The translations under genes and the position numbers were made by a program. A stretch of DNA of 64,000 bases, from the NCBI RefSeq assembly GCF_900108305.1, contig NZ_FNUX01000008.1, positions 62,001 to 126,000 on the forward strand, in the 5' to 3' direction. Source of the stretch: Nitrosomonas ureae. GTDB lineage: Bacteria > Pseudomonadota > Gammaproteobacteria > Burkholderiales > Nitrosomonadaceae. Numbering within the stretch: position 1 is the stretch's first letter; every line of letters starts with the position of its first letter. This document shows, piece after piece, positions 1 to 8,448 of the stretch. The notes beneath the pieces are model-generated. The model was not told the origin of the DNA and ran no database searches. It was given only the letters and a program-made list of their open reading frames with translations.

Positions 1-455
1 TCATAGGGATAAAGGCTGGGTGAATTAAAATAGGGGCTAAGAGCAGTCGATCCACAGGGCTTGGCGCAGTATCTCTTGTCGAAACCAAAGGCCAGCGCGG
101 ATGTTAACGACATGCAGCCAACCCGGTATGGCGTAGTCCAGGCAACAGCGAATGCCTGCACATGTTCAGGGGTAAGCTGGTCAATAGTGGTTTTTAGTTG
201 CCTGAATTCCTTTGGGGTTATAACGCTACGTTCAGATGAGAAGCGTAATTTAATGATGTTTGTTTCAGGTATTTGCCTGGCTTGCAGGTAGTAATTGCCT
301 ATTTGCCGGGATAATGGATCGTTTTCATTAATGATGACTGCGATATCATTGGGTTCCAAACTTGTTCGCGGTAAGGAGATACGATTCTGCGCTTCTACCG
401 GCAAAGCTGCGGAAAGAAGAATGAGCATCAGTGAGACGAAAAATTGTTGGATCAA
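1..455 (-). CDS. TIGR03790 family protein, C-terminal part beyond window
   Basis: Function unknown. The reverse-strand reading has a hydrophobic leader ending in an ALPVEAQ-like signal cleavage site, then a region typical of TIGR03790 proteins: 'NDIAVIINENDPLS', 'IPETNIIKLRF', 'TPEHVQAFAVAWTTPYRV' and 'SALAFGFD...SPYFNSP'. The protein is therefore probably exported. The frame is open to the window edge, so the C-terminus is missing. Start choice is uncertain: a TTG at 455 gives a normal-length signal peptide, while the first ATG (428) leaves only about 14 residues before the apparent cleavage site. A stop lies at 498-500. It is on the same strand as dcd and follows it. The family match is by eye. 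Confidence 0.7.
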   Translation of the reverse strand, partial: MIQQFFVSLMLILLSAALPVEAQNRISLPRTSLEPNDIAVIINENDPLSRQIGNYYLQARQIPETNIIKLRFSSERSVITPKEFRQLKTTIDQLTPEHVQAFAVAWTTPYRVGCMSLTSALAFGFDKRYCAKPCGSTALSPYFNSPSLYPY

Positions 456-512
456 CGTTAGATTTTCTCGCGTTAGATCAAAGCGCTTCTGCGCTGATTA
501 AGAAATACAACT

Positions 513-1079
513 TTAGATTTTTGGCAGCGTCACGCCATGCTGTCCTTGATATTTCCCGCCTCGGTCTTTATATGAGGTTTCACAAACTTCATCCGCCTCA
601 AAAAATATTACTTGTGCAACACCTTCATTGGCATAGATTTTAGCCGGCAGGGGAGTTGTATTGGAGAATTCCAATGTGACATAGCCTTCCCACTCCGGTT
701 CAAAGGGGGTGACATTGACGATGATGCCGCAGCGGGCGTAGGTGGATTTGCCCAGGCAAATGGTTAATATATTGCGCGGGATACGGAAATATTCGACGGT
801 ACGTGCCAGGGCAAACGAGTTTGGTGGAATGATGCATACATCATTTTTGACATCAACAAATGAGTTGGAGTCGAAATTCTTCGGATCAACAATCGTTGAG
901 TTGATATTGGTGAACAACTTAAATTCATCCGAACAGCGGATATCGTAACCATAGCTTGATGTGCCGTAGGAAACAATGCGTTGATTATCCTTTTGGCGAA
1001 TTTGATCGGGTTCGAATGGTTCAATCATGCCGTATTCCATGACCATGCGGCGTATCCATTTGTCTGACTTGATCGTCAT
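513..1079 (-). CDS. dcd: dCTP deaminase
   Basis: Deaminates dCTP to dUTP, feeding dUMP and then thymidylate synthesis in the cytosol. The 188-residue product is close to the usual length (about 190). It shows the family core: KSTYAR at residues 111-116, the '[17 protein letters not shown]' block with the expected catalytic Glu at 137, and a glycine-rich C-terminal tail (KYQGQHG) that closes over the nucleotide. The ATG at 1079 has a TAGGAG-like Shine-Dalgarno about 13 bases upstream. It starts 13 bases after the apbC stop codon, so the two are probably cotranscribed in the order apbC-dcd. No anomaly seen. Confidence 0.95.
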   Translation of the reverse strand: MTIKSDKWIRRMVMEYGMIEPFEPDQIRQKDNQRIVSYGTSSYGYDIRCSDEFKLFTNINSTIVDPKNFDSNSFVDVKNDVCIIPPNSFALARTVEYFRIPRNILTICLGKSTYARCGIIVNVTPFEPEWEGYVTLEFSNTTPLPAKIYANEGVAQVIFFEADEVCETSYKDRGGKYQGQHGVTLPKI

Positions 1080-1092
1080 GCTTTAGCAGCTC

Positions 1093-2181
1093 CTAGTCAT
1101 TTTCCATAATGATTTTGGTGAACAATTCAGAATGATCTTCGGCACATTCGGCAACCTTGACGGCAACGCGCCGTGCAATCAACCGGTAGATTCCGGCTAT
1201 TTCTCCATCCGGTTCAGCAACGACGCTGGGTTTCCCAGTATCCGTATGCTCGCGAATTTTGATATCGAGTGGCAAAGCACCGAGAAATTCCACATTGTAA
1301 TCCTGACACATCTTTTCACCGCCGCCGGTGCCAAATATCGGTTCGGTATGCCCGCATTGCGAGCAGGTATGCGTGCTCATATTTTCGACGATGCCCAAAA
1401 TCGGAATGCCTACTTTTTCAAACATTTTTAAGCCCTTGCGAGCGTCCAGTAAGGCAATATCCTGTGGCGTGGTGACAATCACCGCGCCGGTTACCGGTAT
1501 TTTTTGCGCCAGCGTCAATTGAATATCGCCAGTGCCTGGCGGTAAATCAACAATTAAATAATCCAGATCTTTCCAATTGGTATCGTTCAATAATTGCTGC
1601 AAGGCTTGCGTAACCATCGGGCCGCGCCAAACCATCGGAGTCTCAACGTCAATCAGCAAACCGATCGACATCGCTTGAATACCATGCGCCTGCATCGGTT
1701 CCATGGTTTTGCCATCAAAAGACTCCGGATGACCCGTGATACCGAGCATTTGAGGTTGTGACGGTCCATAAATATCGGCATCCAGAATGCCTACGGAAGC
1801 GCCTTCCGCTGCTAATGCCAGAGCCAGATTGACTGCCGTCGCGGATTTTCCGACACCGCCCTTGCCGGATGCAACTGCGATGATATTTTTGATACCGGGA
1901 ATCAGTTTGACGCCCCGTTGCACACCATGCGGAATAATTTTACTAGTCACTGTCACCTGGATATTTGCAATGCCGGGTATCGATCGTAAAGCCTCGCTGA
2001 TCTGACTTTGCACCGTATTTTTAACGCTATTGGCGGGGTATCCCAATTCGATGTCAATCGCAGTATTGTTTTGTTCAACCCGGATCGAACGTACGGCTTT
2101 TGCGCTGATATAATCCTTGTCCGTGGTTGGATCAATGGTCTGAGAGAGAATCGTTTGTATTTGTTGTTCAGAAATAGTCAC
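1093..2181 (-). CDS. apbC: Iron-sulfur cluster carrier protein ApbC (Mrp/NBP35 P-loop ATPase)
   Basis: A cytosolic P-loop ATPase that holds and transfers Fe-S clusters to target apoproteins. The 362 residues start with a DUF59/MIP18-like domain (about 1-90). The deviant Walker A GKGGVGKS follows at 106-113, then 'GILDADIYGPSQP' and a CxxC pair (C273, C276) that bridges the cluster in the dimer. Length and domain order are normal for proteobacterial Mrp. It is divergent from metG across about 125 bases, an arrangement common in proteobacteria, and is followed closely by dcd. Confidence 0.93.
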   Translation of the reverse strand: MTISEQQIQTILSQTIDPTTDKDYISAKAVRSIRVEQNNTAIDIELGYPANSVKNTVQSQISEALRSIPGIANIQVTVTSKIIPHGVQRGVKLIPGIKNIIAVASGKGGVGKSATAVNLALALAAEGASVGILDADIYGPSQPQMLGITGHPESFDGKTMEPMQAHGIQAMSIGLLIDVETPMVWRGPMVTQALQQLLNDTNWKDLDYLIVDLPPGTGDIQLTLAQKIPVTGAVIVTTPQDIALLDARKGLKMFEKVGIPILGIVENMSTHTCSQCGHTEPIFGTGGGEKMCQDYNVEFLGALPLDIKIREHTDTGKPSVVAEPDGEIAGIYRLIARRVAVKVAECAEDHSELFTKIIMEND

Positions 2182-2306
2182 TACAAAACTCCTTATTACT
2201 GCCGGTTAGCGGCTAACAATTTAATAAGGGAATGGTAACAAATATCAGGAATGCGCACACAGTTTGTTACAATTGGCGTTTATTCAATCCGAGCTGTGAA
2301 TAGCGA

Positions 2307-4412
2307 ATGAGCAAGCGAAAAATTCTGGTTACTTCTGCACTTCCATACGCCAACGGCAGTATCCATTTAGGTCATCTGGTGGAATATATTCAAACCGATA
2401 TCTGGGTGAGATTTCAGAAAATGCGCGGACATGAGGTCTATTATGTGTGCGCCGATGATACGCATGGTACGCCGATCATGTTGCGCGCGGAAAAAGAAGG
2501 CATTACACCGGAAGCTTTGATCGCGCGCGTCCACTCAGAGCACTTGGGGGATTTTAACGGGTTCCATATCCAATTCGACAATTACTACAGTACGCATTCA
2601 GCGGAAACACGGTATTTCTCCGAAGATATCTACGCCAAGCTAAAAGCGGCAGGTTTAATTACTGTGCGTGGCATTGAACAACTTTACGATCCGGTCAAAA
2701 ATATGTTCCTGCCAGACCGGTTTGTCAAAGGCGAATGTCCGAAGTGTGGCGCTAAAGATCAGTACGGTGATTCGTGCGAGGTATGCGGCGCGGCGTATGC
2801 GCCGACCGAACTGAAAAATCCCTATTCCGCCGTATCGGGCGCAAAGCCGGTCAACAAATCATCCGAACATTATTTCTTTAACTTATCCGATCCGCGTTGC
2901 GTTGATTTTTTACGGCATTGGGCTTGTGAAGGTGATCATTTACAGCTAGAGGCCGCCAATAAAATGCGTGAATGGGTCGGCGAAGCGGGAGAAAACAAGC
3001 TTTCGGATTGGGATATTTCGCGCGATGCACCCTATTTCGGTTTTGAAATTCCCGATACACCCGGTAAATATTTTTATGTCTGGCTTGATGCGCCGGTGGG
3101 TTACATGGGCAGCTTCAAGAATTTATGCGAACGGGAAAAGATTCAGTTCGATGAATTTTGGCAACCGCAATCCAATGCGGAACTGTATCACTTCATCGGT
3201 AAGGACATTCTGTATTTCCATGCATTATTCTGGCCCGCGATGCTGCAAAATGCCGGATACCGCACGCCGACAAAGATTTTCGCGCATGGTTTTCTGACGG
3301 TGAATGGCGAAAAAATGAGCAAGTCGCGCGGCACGTTCATCACTGCGGAAAGTTATTTGAGACAGGGTTTGAATCCCGAATGGCTGCGTTACTACTACGC
3401 AGCCAAATTGAACAGCACGTTGGAAGACATCGACCTGAATCTGGAAGATTTTGTCGCTCGCGTCAACTCTGATTTGGTTGGTAAGTTTATTAACATTGCA
3501 AGCCGTTGCGCGGGTTTTATCAGCAAACGATTTGATGGCGGATTGGTTGATGGCGCGCAGTATCAAATTCTGCAACAGATGGTGAATGAGCATTTTGCCG
3601 CATGGAGGCCGGATGTTATTGAGCAGGCATTTGAGACGCGTGAATATTCTGCCGCCATTCGCCAAATCATGAAATTTGCTGACCAGGCGAACGAAATGAT
3701 TCACCAGCTCGCGCCATGGGAAATCGCCAAAAATCCCGATCGCAGTGATGATTTGCAACGCACTTGCAGCCTTGGCGTTCAATTATTTTATTTGCTGGCG
3801 CGTTACTTGAAACCGGTCCTGCCGGCCACTGCGAAACAAATAGAAGCCTTCCTTAACTGCGCGTCTTTGACCTGGCCGCAGCTGCGCGACGATCAGCCGG
3901 TTTCCGATTTGTTGCTGCCTGCGGGCCATAAGATCAACATTTATCAGCATTTGATGACACGCATCGACACCAGACAAATCGATGCGCTAATCGCTGCCAA
4001 CACGCAGAGCCTGGCGCCTGCCGTGCAAGATGCGCCGGTAAGACATGCGGAGAAGCAGCAACATGCGATTGCGCCGCTTGCCGGGACCATTTCCATCGAC
4101 GACTTCAGTAAAATTGATTTGCGTATCGCTAAAATTGTCAATGCGGAACACGTGTCAGGCGCAGAAAAGCTATTGAAGCTAACGCTCGATATCGGCAGCG
4201 GGCAGCGTGTGGTTTTTGCCGGGATCAAATCCGCCTATGATCCGGAGCAACTCAAGGGACGCTTGACTGTGATGGTCGCCAATCTCGCGCCGCGGCAAAT
4301 GAAATTCGGCTTGTCGGAAGGGATGGTGCTGGCCGCAAGCGATGGCAATCCGGGTGAGTTATTCATTTTATCACCCGATACCGGTGCGCAACCCGGCATG
4401 CGGGTCAAGTGA
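2307..4412 (+). CDS. metG: Methionine--tRNA ligase
   Basis: Charges tRNA-Met with methionine, for both initiation and elongation. The 701-residue protein is the long form. It has the class I signature HLGH at 20-23, four zinc-binding cysteines (C144, C147, C157, C160), KMSKS at 336-340, the anticodon-binding helical region, and a C-terminal EMAP-II/Trbp111-like tRNA-binding domain from about residue 596 ('[18 protein letters not shown]') that also dimerises the enzyme. Start at ATG 2307. The gene opens a rightward set with a DUF4440 gene and yggS. Confidence 0.97.
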   Translation: MSKRKILVTSALPYANGSIHLGHLVEYIQTDIWVRFQKMRGHEVYYVCADDTHGTPIMLRAEKEGITPEALIARVHSEHLGDFNGFHIQFDNYYSTHSAETRYFSEDIYAKLKAAGLITVRGIEQLYDPVKNMFLPDRFVKGECPKCGAKDQYGDSCEVCGAAYAPTELKNPYSAVSGAKPVNKSSEHYFFNLSDPRCVDFLRHWACEGDHLQLEAANKMREWVGEAGENKLSDWDISRDAPYFGFEIPDTPGKYFYVWLDAPVGYMGSFKNLCEREKIQFDEFWQPQSNAELYHFIGKDILYFHALFWPAMLQNAGYRTPTKIFAHGFLTVNGEKMSKSRGTFITAESYLRQGLNPEWLRYYYAAKLNSTLEDIDLNLEDFVARVNSDLVGKFINIASRCAGFISKRFDGGLVDGAQYQILQQMVNEHFAAWRPDVIEQAFETREYSAAIRQIMKFADQANEMIHQLAPWEIAKNPDRSDDLQRTCSLGVQLFYLLARYLKPVLPATAKQIEAFLNCASLTWPQLRDDQPVSDLLLPAGHKINIYQHLMTRIDTRQIDALIAANTQSLAPAVQDAPVRHAEKQQHAIAPLAGTISIDDFSKIDLRIAKIVNAEHVSGAEKLLKLTLDIGSGQRVVFAGIKSAYDPEQLKGRLTVMVANLAPRQMKFGLSEGMVLAASDGNPGELFILSPDTGAQPGMRVK

Positions 4413-4422
4413 CTGTATCCGC

Positions 4423-4788
4423 ATGGCGCTGAATGCTTCTGTTGAACAGATCCAGCAACTGGAACTTAAGTTATTGCAAAGTGATCTGACGGCGCATCCT
4501 GGATTGATCGACGAATTGCTGGCGGAGAATTTTGAAGAAATCGATAGTCATGGAGTCATTCATACCCGGGATGAGGTGATTGGCTGGTTGCTCTGCAAGG
4601 ACAAGAATATTCAATGGATTTTCAAGGATTTCCGCATTAAGCCATTAACGGGCGATATGGTGCTGGCGATTTATTCCTTGCACAAGCCGGATCGCGTTAA
4701 TGACGCGGGATCCATCAGAACCTCAATTTGGCAGTACCGGGAAAACCGGTGGAAAATGGTTTTTCACCAGGCATCCAGGAAAAATTAA
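4423..4788 (+). CDS. DUF4440-type NTF2-like protein
   Basis: A 121-residue protein without signal peptide or membrane segment. Its pattern ('LELKLLQSD', 'LAENFEEIDSHGVIHTRDEVIGWL', 'SIWQYRENRWKMVFHQASR') matches small NTF2-fold DUF4440 proteins, whose cone-shaped pocket usually binds a small ligand; no specific role is known. I chose the ATG at 4423, ten bases after the metG stop. A start further upstream would run inside metG and add non-conserved sequence. No clear ribosome-binding site is visible, so translation may be coupled to metG. Confidence 0.7.
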   Translation: MALNASVEQIQQLELKLLQSDLTAHPGLIDELLAENFEEIDSHGVIHTRDEVIGWLLCKDKNIQWIFKDFRIKPLTGDMVLAIYSLHKPDRVNDAGSIRTSIWQYRENRWKMVFHQASRKN

Positions 4789-4812
4789 CTTCTCGAATAA
4801 CAGGAGCAACCC

Positions 4813-5562
4813 GTGGAACTCAATGCAGAGCAGCAATTCAAAGACATCCAGAACAATCTCGCGACCGTCCGGCAACGCATCGTCGATGCCTGCAAAAAAG
4901 CGGGGCGCGATCCTGCCAGCGTGCGGCTGCTGCCGGTTACCAAAACGGTTCCTGCAGAAAGACTGCGCATTGCCTACGCCGCCGGTTGCCACGAAATGGG
5001 CGAAAACAAGATTCAGGAAGCACGCGAAAAATCCGAGGTATTGAGCGATTTAAACATCAAATGGGCGGTCATCGGTCATTTGCAAACCAATAAAGCCAAA
5101 TATCTGGCTCGCTTCGCCAATGAATTTCAAGCGCTCGATAGCCTTAAAGTTGCCGAGGAGCTCGACAAGCGGTTGCAAAATGAAGGACGGGCGATCGATG
5201 TTTATGTGCAGGTCAACAGTTCCGGCGAAGCCAGCAAGTTCGGTCTTCCTCCTGAAGAGGTATGCGCCTTCGTGCAGAAACTCCCCAGTTATTCATCGTT
5301 GCGCATCAAAGGATTGATGACACTGGCGATCTTTTCTTCCGATCACGATCGAGTGCGCGAATGTTTTGTCAAAATGCGTGAAATCCAGGCCATGCTGCGC
5401 CAGGAAGCGCCGGCTGGATTGTCATTTGACGAACTGTCAATGGGCATGTCGGGGGATTATGAATTGGCGATTGAAGAAGGCGCGACGGTGGTACGGGTTG
5501 GACAAGCGATATTCGGCAAGCGGCCGCTGCCGGATAGTCATTATTGGCCCGGAATGGGGTGA
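4813..5562 (+). CDS. yggS: YggS/PROSC family pyridoxal phosphate homeostasis protein
   Basis: A PLP-binding protein that buffers pyridoxal phosphate and affects amino-acid and keto-acid pools; no enzymatic activity has been established for the family. The 249 residues form a single TIM barrel. The PLP lysine is K44 in 'LLPVTKTVP', and 'MGMSGDYELAIEEGATVVRVG' supplies the phosphate-binding end. The start is a GTG at 4813 with a good AGGAG six bases upstream (4802-4806). In many proteobacteria this gene neighbours pilT or proC; here it closes the metG run. Confidence 0.93.
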   Translation: MELNAEQQFKDIQNNLATVRQRIVDACKKAGRDPASVRLLPVTKTVPAERLRIAYAAGCHEMGENKIQEAREKSEVLSDLNIKWAVIGHLQTNKAKYLARFANEFQALDSLKVAEELDKRLQNEGRAIDVYVQVNSSGEASKFGLPPEEVCAFVQKLPSYSSLRIKGLMTLAIFSSDHDRVRECFVKMREIQAMLRQEAPAGLSFDELSMGMSGDYELAIEEGATVVRVGQAIFGKRPLPDSHYWPGMG

Positions 5563-5583
5563 CGTGATGCTGTGATCGAACAA

Positions 5584-5601
5584 GCCCGGATACTTCCCCG
5601 G
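5584..5601 (+). terminator. Weak terminator-like hairpin after yggS
   Basis: CCCGG and CCGGG arms around an eight-base loop, followed by GTTCATTTT. The stem is short and the T-run is broken, so this is only a possible stop for the metG-yggS transcript. Confidence 0.3.
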
Positions 5602-5816
5602 GTTCATTTTCAGATTCTGCCGGTGTCATATCACCGGTTATCGTATGAATCCCCGGAAGTTACAGTGCCCAATAGGTGCATGAGTACCGGCAATAACAGG
5701 TTCTCCGGTTTGATAAATCCGATGTATTGTCATCTCGCCTGCTGGCACGGAATACGTATTGCTTGTATCCAGATTTACGCGCATCCCGATCATTTCTCAT
5801 CAGCTTCCCGCACATC

Positions 5817-5931
5817 CTGTCAGAATTATCTGAATTGTCATTCAAGTGTTTTTGTGCCACAGTGCCTGATCTCGTCAACCTATTCTTATAAAAATAATTT
5901 AAATTAACGATTTGCGGTATGTGAAGAATAT
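5817..5931 (+). repeat. Leader repeat, copy 1, upstream of the first FG-GAP gene
   Basis: The 488-base gap 5563-6050 holds no credible gene. Its main content is this ~115-base sequence, repeated upstream of all three FG-GAP genes at about the same distance from the start codon (here about 120 bases). It begins with a perfect inverted repeat TCAGA-ATTA-TCTGA (5820-5833). It contains a long block almost identical in all copies, including CTGATCTCGTCAA and the AT-rich CTTATAAAAATAATTTAAAT, and ends at GAAGAATAT. I infer a shared promoter/operator region with the AT-rich block near the -10. No good -35 could be fixed. Confidence 0.75.
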
Positions 5932-6009
5932 CCGGCCAGGTAAGCCGGATTGTCAAATCACCCGGTTCATGGCCAGGATGAAGGTGGAATCCCTGTCCAT
6001 TGTAGATGA

Positions 6010-6042
6010 CCGGAAAATCTCTTTTTATTCTTATTCCGGAGG
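6010..6042 (+). promoter_or_regulatory. Hairpin overlapping the Shine-Dalgarno of the first FG-GAP gene
   Basis: CCGGAA (6010-6015) can pair with TTCCGG (6034-6039) across an 18-base, U-rich loop. The right arm shares its last two bases with the GGAGG ribosome-binding site (6038-6042). Partial masking of the ribosome-binding site is possible. The pairing is imperfect in the second gene and weak in the third. Confidence 0.35.
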
Positions 6043-6050
6043 TAAAAATA

Positions 6051-8060
6051 ATGGCAACGACACGTATTAATTTATCCAGTCTGGGTGGCAGTAACGGTTT
6101 TCGACTGGATGGTGAAGCAGCGTATGATAAATCAGGCCGCTCAGTAAGCAGTGCGGGGGATGTGAACGGAGATGGATTTGGTGATGTGATTATTGGCGCT
6201 GCTGGTGCTGATCCGAATGGTAATAGTTCCGGTTCCAGTTACGTGGTATTCGGGCACGCATCGGGATTCGATGCGGTGATGGATTTATCCGGACTGGACG
6301 GCAGTAACGGTTTCCGCCTGGATGGTGAAGCAGCGCATGATAAATCGGGCCGCTCTGTGAGCAGTGCGGGGGATGTGAACGGAGATGGATTTGGTGATGT
6401 GATTATCGGCGCTTCTGGTGCCGACTCGAATGGCCGTTATTCCGGTTCCAGCTACGTGGTGTTTGGCAAGACATCCGGATTCGATGCGGTGATGGATTTA
6501 TCCGGTATTGACGGCAGTAATGGTTTCCACCTGGATGGTGAAGCAGCGATAGATCGTTCAGGCCGCTCGGTGAGCAGTGCAGGAGATGTCAACGGAGATG
6601 GATTTGGTGATGTGATCATTGGCGCCCCTTATGCTGATCCGAATGGTCGTTATTCCGGTTCCAGTTACGTGGTATTTGGGCGCGCATCCGGATTTGATGT
6701 GGAGATGGATTTATCCGGTATTGACGGCAGTAATGGTTTTCGCCTGGATGGTGAAACGATATCTGATTATTCAGGCCGCTCGTTGAGCAGTGCGGGAGAT
6801 GTGAACGGGGATGGTTTCGATGATGTGATTATTGGTGCTCCTGGTGCTGATCCGAATGGCAGCTATTCCGGTTCCAGTTACGTGGTATTTGGGCGCGCAT
6901 CCGGATTCGATGCGGTGATGGATTTATCCGGTCTTGATGGTAGCAATGGTTTCCGCCTGGATGGTGAAACGATAAATGATGCTTCAGGCCGCTCGGTAAG
7001 CAGTGCGGGGGACGTCAACGGCGATGGCTTGGATGATGTAATCATTGGTGCTTCTGGTGCTGGCTCGAATGGTAGCTATTCCGGTTCCAGCTACGTGGTA
7101 TTCGGGCGCGCATCCGGATTTGATGCGGTGATGAATTTATCCAGCCTTGACGGCAGCAATGGTTTGCGCCTGGATGGTGAGGCAGCGTTTGATTTTTCGG
7201 GTTTGTCTGTGAGCAGTGCGGGGGATGTGAACGGAGATGGCTTTGATGATGTGATTATTGGTGCTTCTGGTACTGATCCGAATGGTGATTTTTCAGGCTC
7301 CAGTTACGTGGTATTCGGGCGTGCATCCGGATTTGATGCGGTGATGGATTTATCCAACTTTGATAGCAGAAATGGTTTTCGCCTGGATGGTGAAGCAGCG
7401 TTTGATTTTTCGGGCCACTCGGTGAGCAGCGCGGGGGATGTGAACGAGGATGGGTTTGACGATTTGATTATTGGTGCTTTTGGTGTTGACTCGAATGGTG
7501 ATATTTCCAGTTCCAGCTACATCATCTTTGGCCGCAGTGACTTAACCGGTGATGATGTGGATTTCCCCGGCGTGCCGGGAGATGATATTTTTACCGGCAC
7601 ATCCGCGGCGGAGCACTTTGAGGGTGGTCCCGATAATGACCACATGATCGGCCGTGGCGGCGCGGATTGGTTCGATGGTGGTGCAGGCAATGATTACATC
7701 CGCATATCGGATGATACCTTCCAGCGGGTCGATGGCGGTACGGGTACCGATACCCTGGGATTGGCCGGAAGCAACTTTAATCTGGATCTGTCCGGCGTGA
7801 TCGATAAGATTCATGGGATTGAGACTATCGCTTTATACGGTGTTGGCGACAATACGCTGACGTTGACCGCGCAAGACGTCATCGATCTGTCGGATACGAC
7901 GGATACCTTGAAGATCAAAGGCAATGCCGGAGACAGCGTGATCGGGCTAAGCAGCGGCTGGACCGATGGCGGCATTCGCGGTAATTTCCATGAATATACG
8001 CAAGGCGATGCGGTGATATTGGTCGGATTGGCTGTGACGATGGATTTCCCGATAGCCTGA
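6051..8060 (+). CDS. FG-GAP beta-propeller protein with RTX-like C-terminal region (paralog 1)
   Basis: A probable extracellular Ca-binding protein of 669 residues; its partner or substrate is unknown. After a 7-residue start it has seven FG-GAP repeats of about 71 residues. Each carries a 'DVNGDGFxD' calcium loop and a 'GSSYVVFG' strand, as in integrin-alpha-type seven-bladed propellers. A C-terminal part follows with RTX-like glycine/aspartate nonapeptides ('GRGGADWFDGGAGNDYI'), 'TLTLTAQDVIDLSD' and a final 'EYTQGDAVILVG'. There is no N-terminal signal peptide, so type I secretion through a C-terminal signal is likely (inference). I chose ATG 6051 because it follows GGAGG and matches the starts of its paralogs. 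Repeats are also highly similar at DNA level (213-bp period). Confidence 0.85.
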   Translation: MATTRINLSSLGGSNGFRLDGEAAYDKSGRSVSSAGDVNGDGFGDVIIGAAGADPNGNSSGSSYVVFGHASGFDAVMDLSGLDGSNGFRLDGEAAHDKSGRSVSSAGDVNGDGFGDVIIGASGADSNGRYSGSSYVVFGKTSGFDAVMDLSGIDGSNGFHLDGEAAIDRSGRSVSSAGDVNGDGFGDVIIGAPYADPNGRYSGSSYVVFGRASGFDVEMDLSGIDGSNGFRLDGETISDYSGRSLSSAGDVNGDGFDDVIIGAPGADPNGSYSGSSYVVFGRASGFDAVMDLSGLDGSNGFRLDGETINDASGRSVSSAGDVNGDGLDDVIIGASGAGSNGSYSGSSYVVFGRASGFDAVMNLSSLDGSNGLRLDGEAAFDFSGLSVSSAGDVNGDGFDDVIIGASGTDPNGDFSGSSYVVFGRASGFDAVMDLSNFDSRNGFRLDGEAAFDFSGHSVSSAGDVNEDGFDDLIIGAFGVDSNGDISSSSYIIFGRSDLTGDDVDFPGVPGDDIFTGTSAAEHFEGGPDNDHMIGRGGADWFDGGAGNDYIRISDDTFQRVDGGTGTDTLGLAGSNFNLDLSGVIDKIHGIETIALYGVGDNTLTLTAQDVIDLSDTTDTLKIKGNAGDSVIGLSSGWTDGGIRGNFHEYTQGDAVILVGLAVTMDFPIA

Positions 8061-8073
8061 TTCGCCGTTCAAC

Positions 8074-8128
8074 AACTATCCATTAGTTAGAAACAGGTCG
8101 GAAAATTTGCAATTTCTGGCCTGTTTTT
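8074..8128 (+). terminator. Double-hairpin terminator after paralog 1
   Basis: A small AACTA/TAGTT hairpin (8074-8088) is followed by a stronger stem, AAACAGGTC (8091-8099) with GGCCTGTTT (8118-8126), and a T-run. The same structure follows paralog 2. The stem's U-G pair here is U-A there, which supports a functional intrinsic terminator. Confidence 0.8.
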
Positions 8129-8215
8129 GCAGGGCAACTGCCCGCATCGAATGCTTTTCCTAGCAAATTCCCCGCTGTATTTCAGGCGCCGCAGGCTTCC
8201 GTAAAACTTACGCAA

Positions 8216-8331
8216 CTGTCAGAATTATCTGAATTGTCATCGAAGTATTTTTGTGTCACAGTGCCTGATCTCGTCAACCTATTCTTATAAAAATAATTTA
8301 AATAAACGGCTTGCGGTATGCGAGGGAATAT
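8216..8331 (+). repeat. Leader repeat, copy 2, upstream of the second FG-GAP gene
   Basis: The 388-base gap 8061-8448 holds the terminator above and this leader, with no credible gene. The copy begins CTGTCAGAATTATCTGA, keeping the perfect TCAGA-ATTA-TCTGA palindrome (8219-8232). It is identical to copy 1 over the CAGTGCCTGATCTCGTCAAC block and the AT-rich stretch after it. Further downstream, ACCTGCAAA can pair with TTTGGAGGT over the ribosome-binding site with a single mismatch. Confidence 0.75.
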
Positions 8332-8448
8332 TCTGCTGATAAGTAATCCAGTCATCAAATCACCCGGCTCAGGGTCTGGATGATGGCGAACATCCTTGGC
8401 AGTTGATGGATAACCTGCAAATCCTTTCTTGTTTTGGAGGTAAAAATA

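Noticed and set aside
5572-5907. A 111-codon open frame across the first leader region
   Set aside because: Composition is not protein-like, and its similarity to a frame at 10387-10572 comes only from the DNA leader repeat; copies differ by frameshifting changes.
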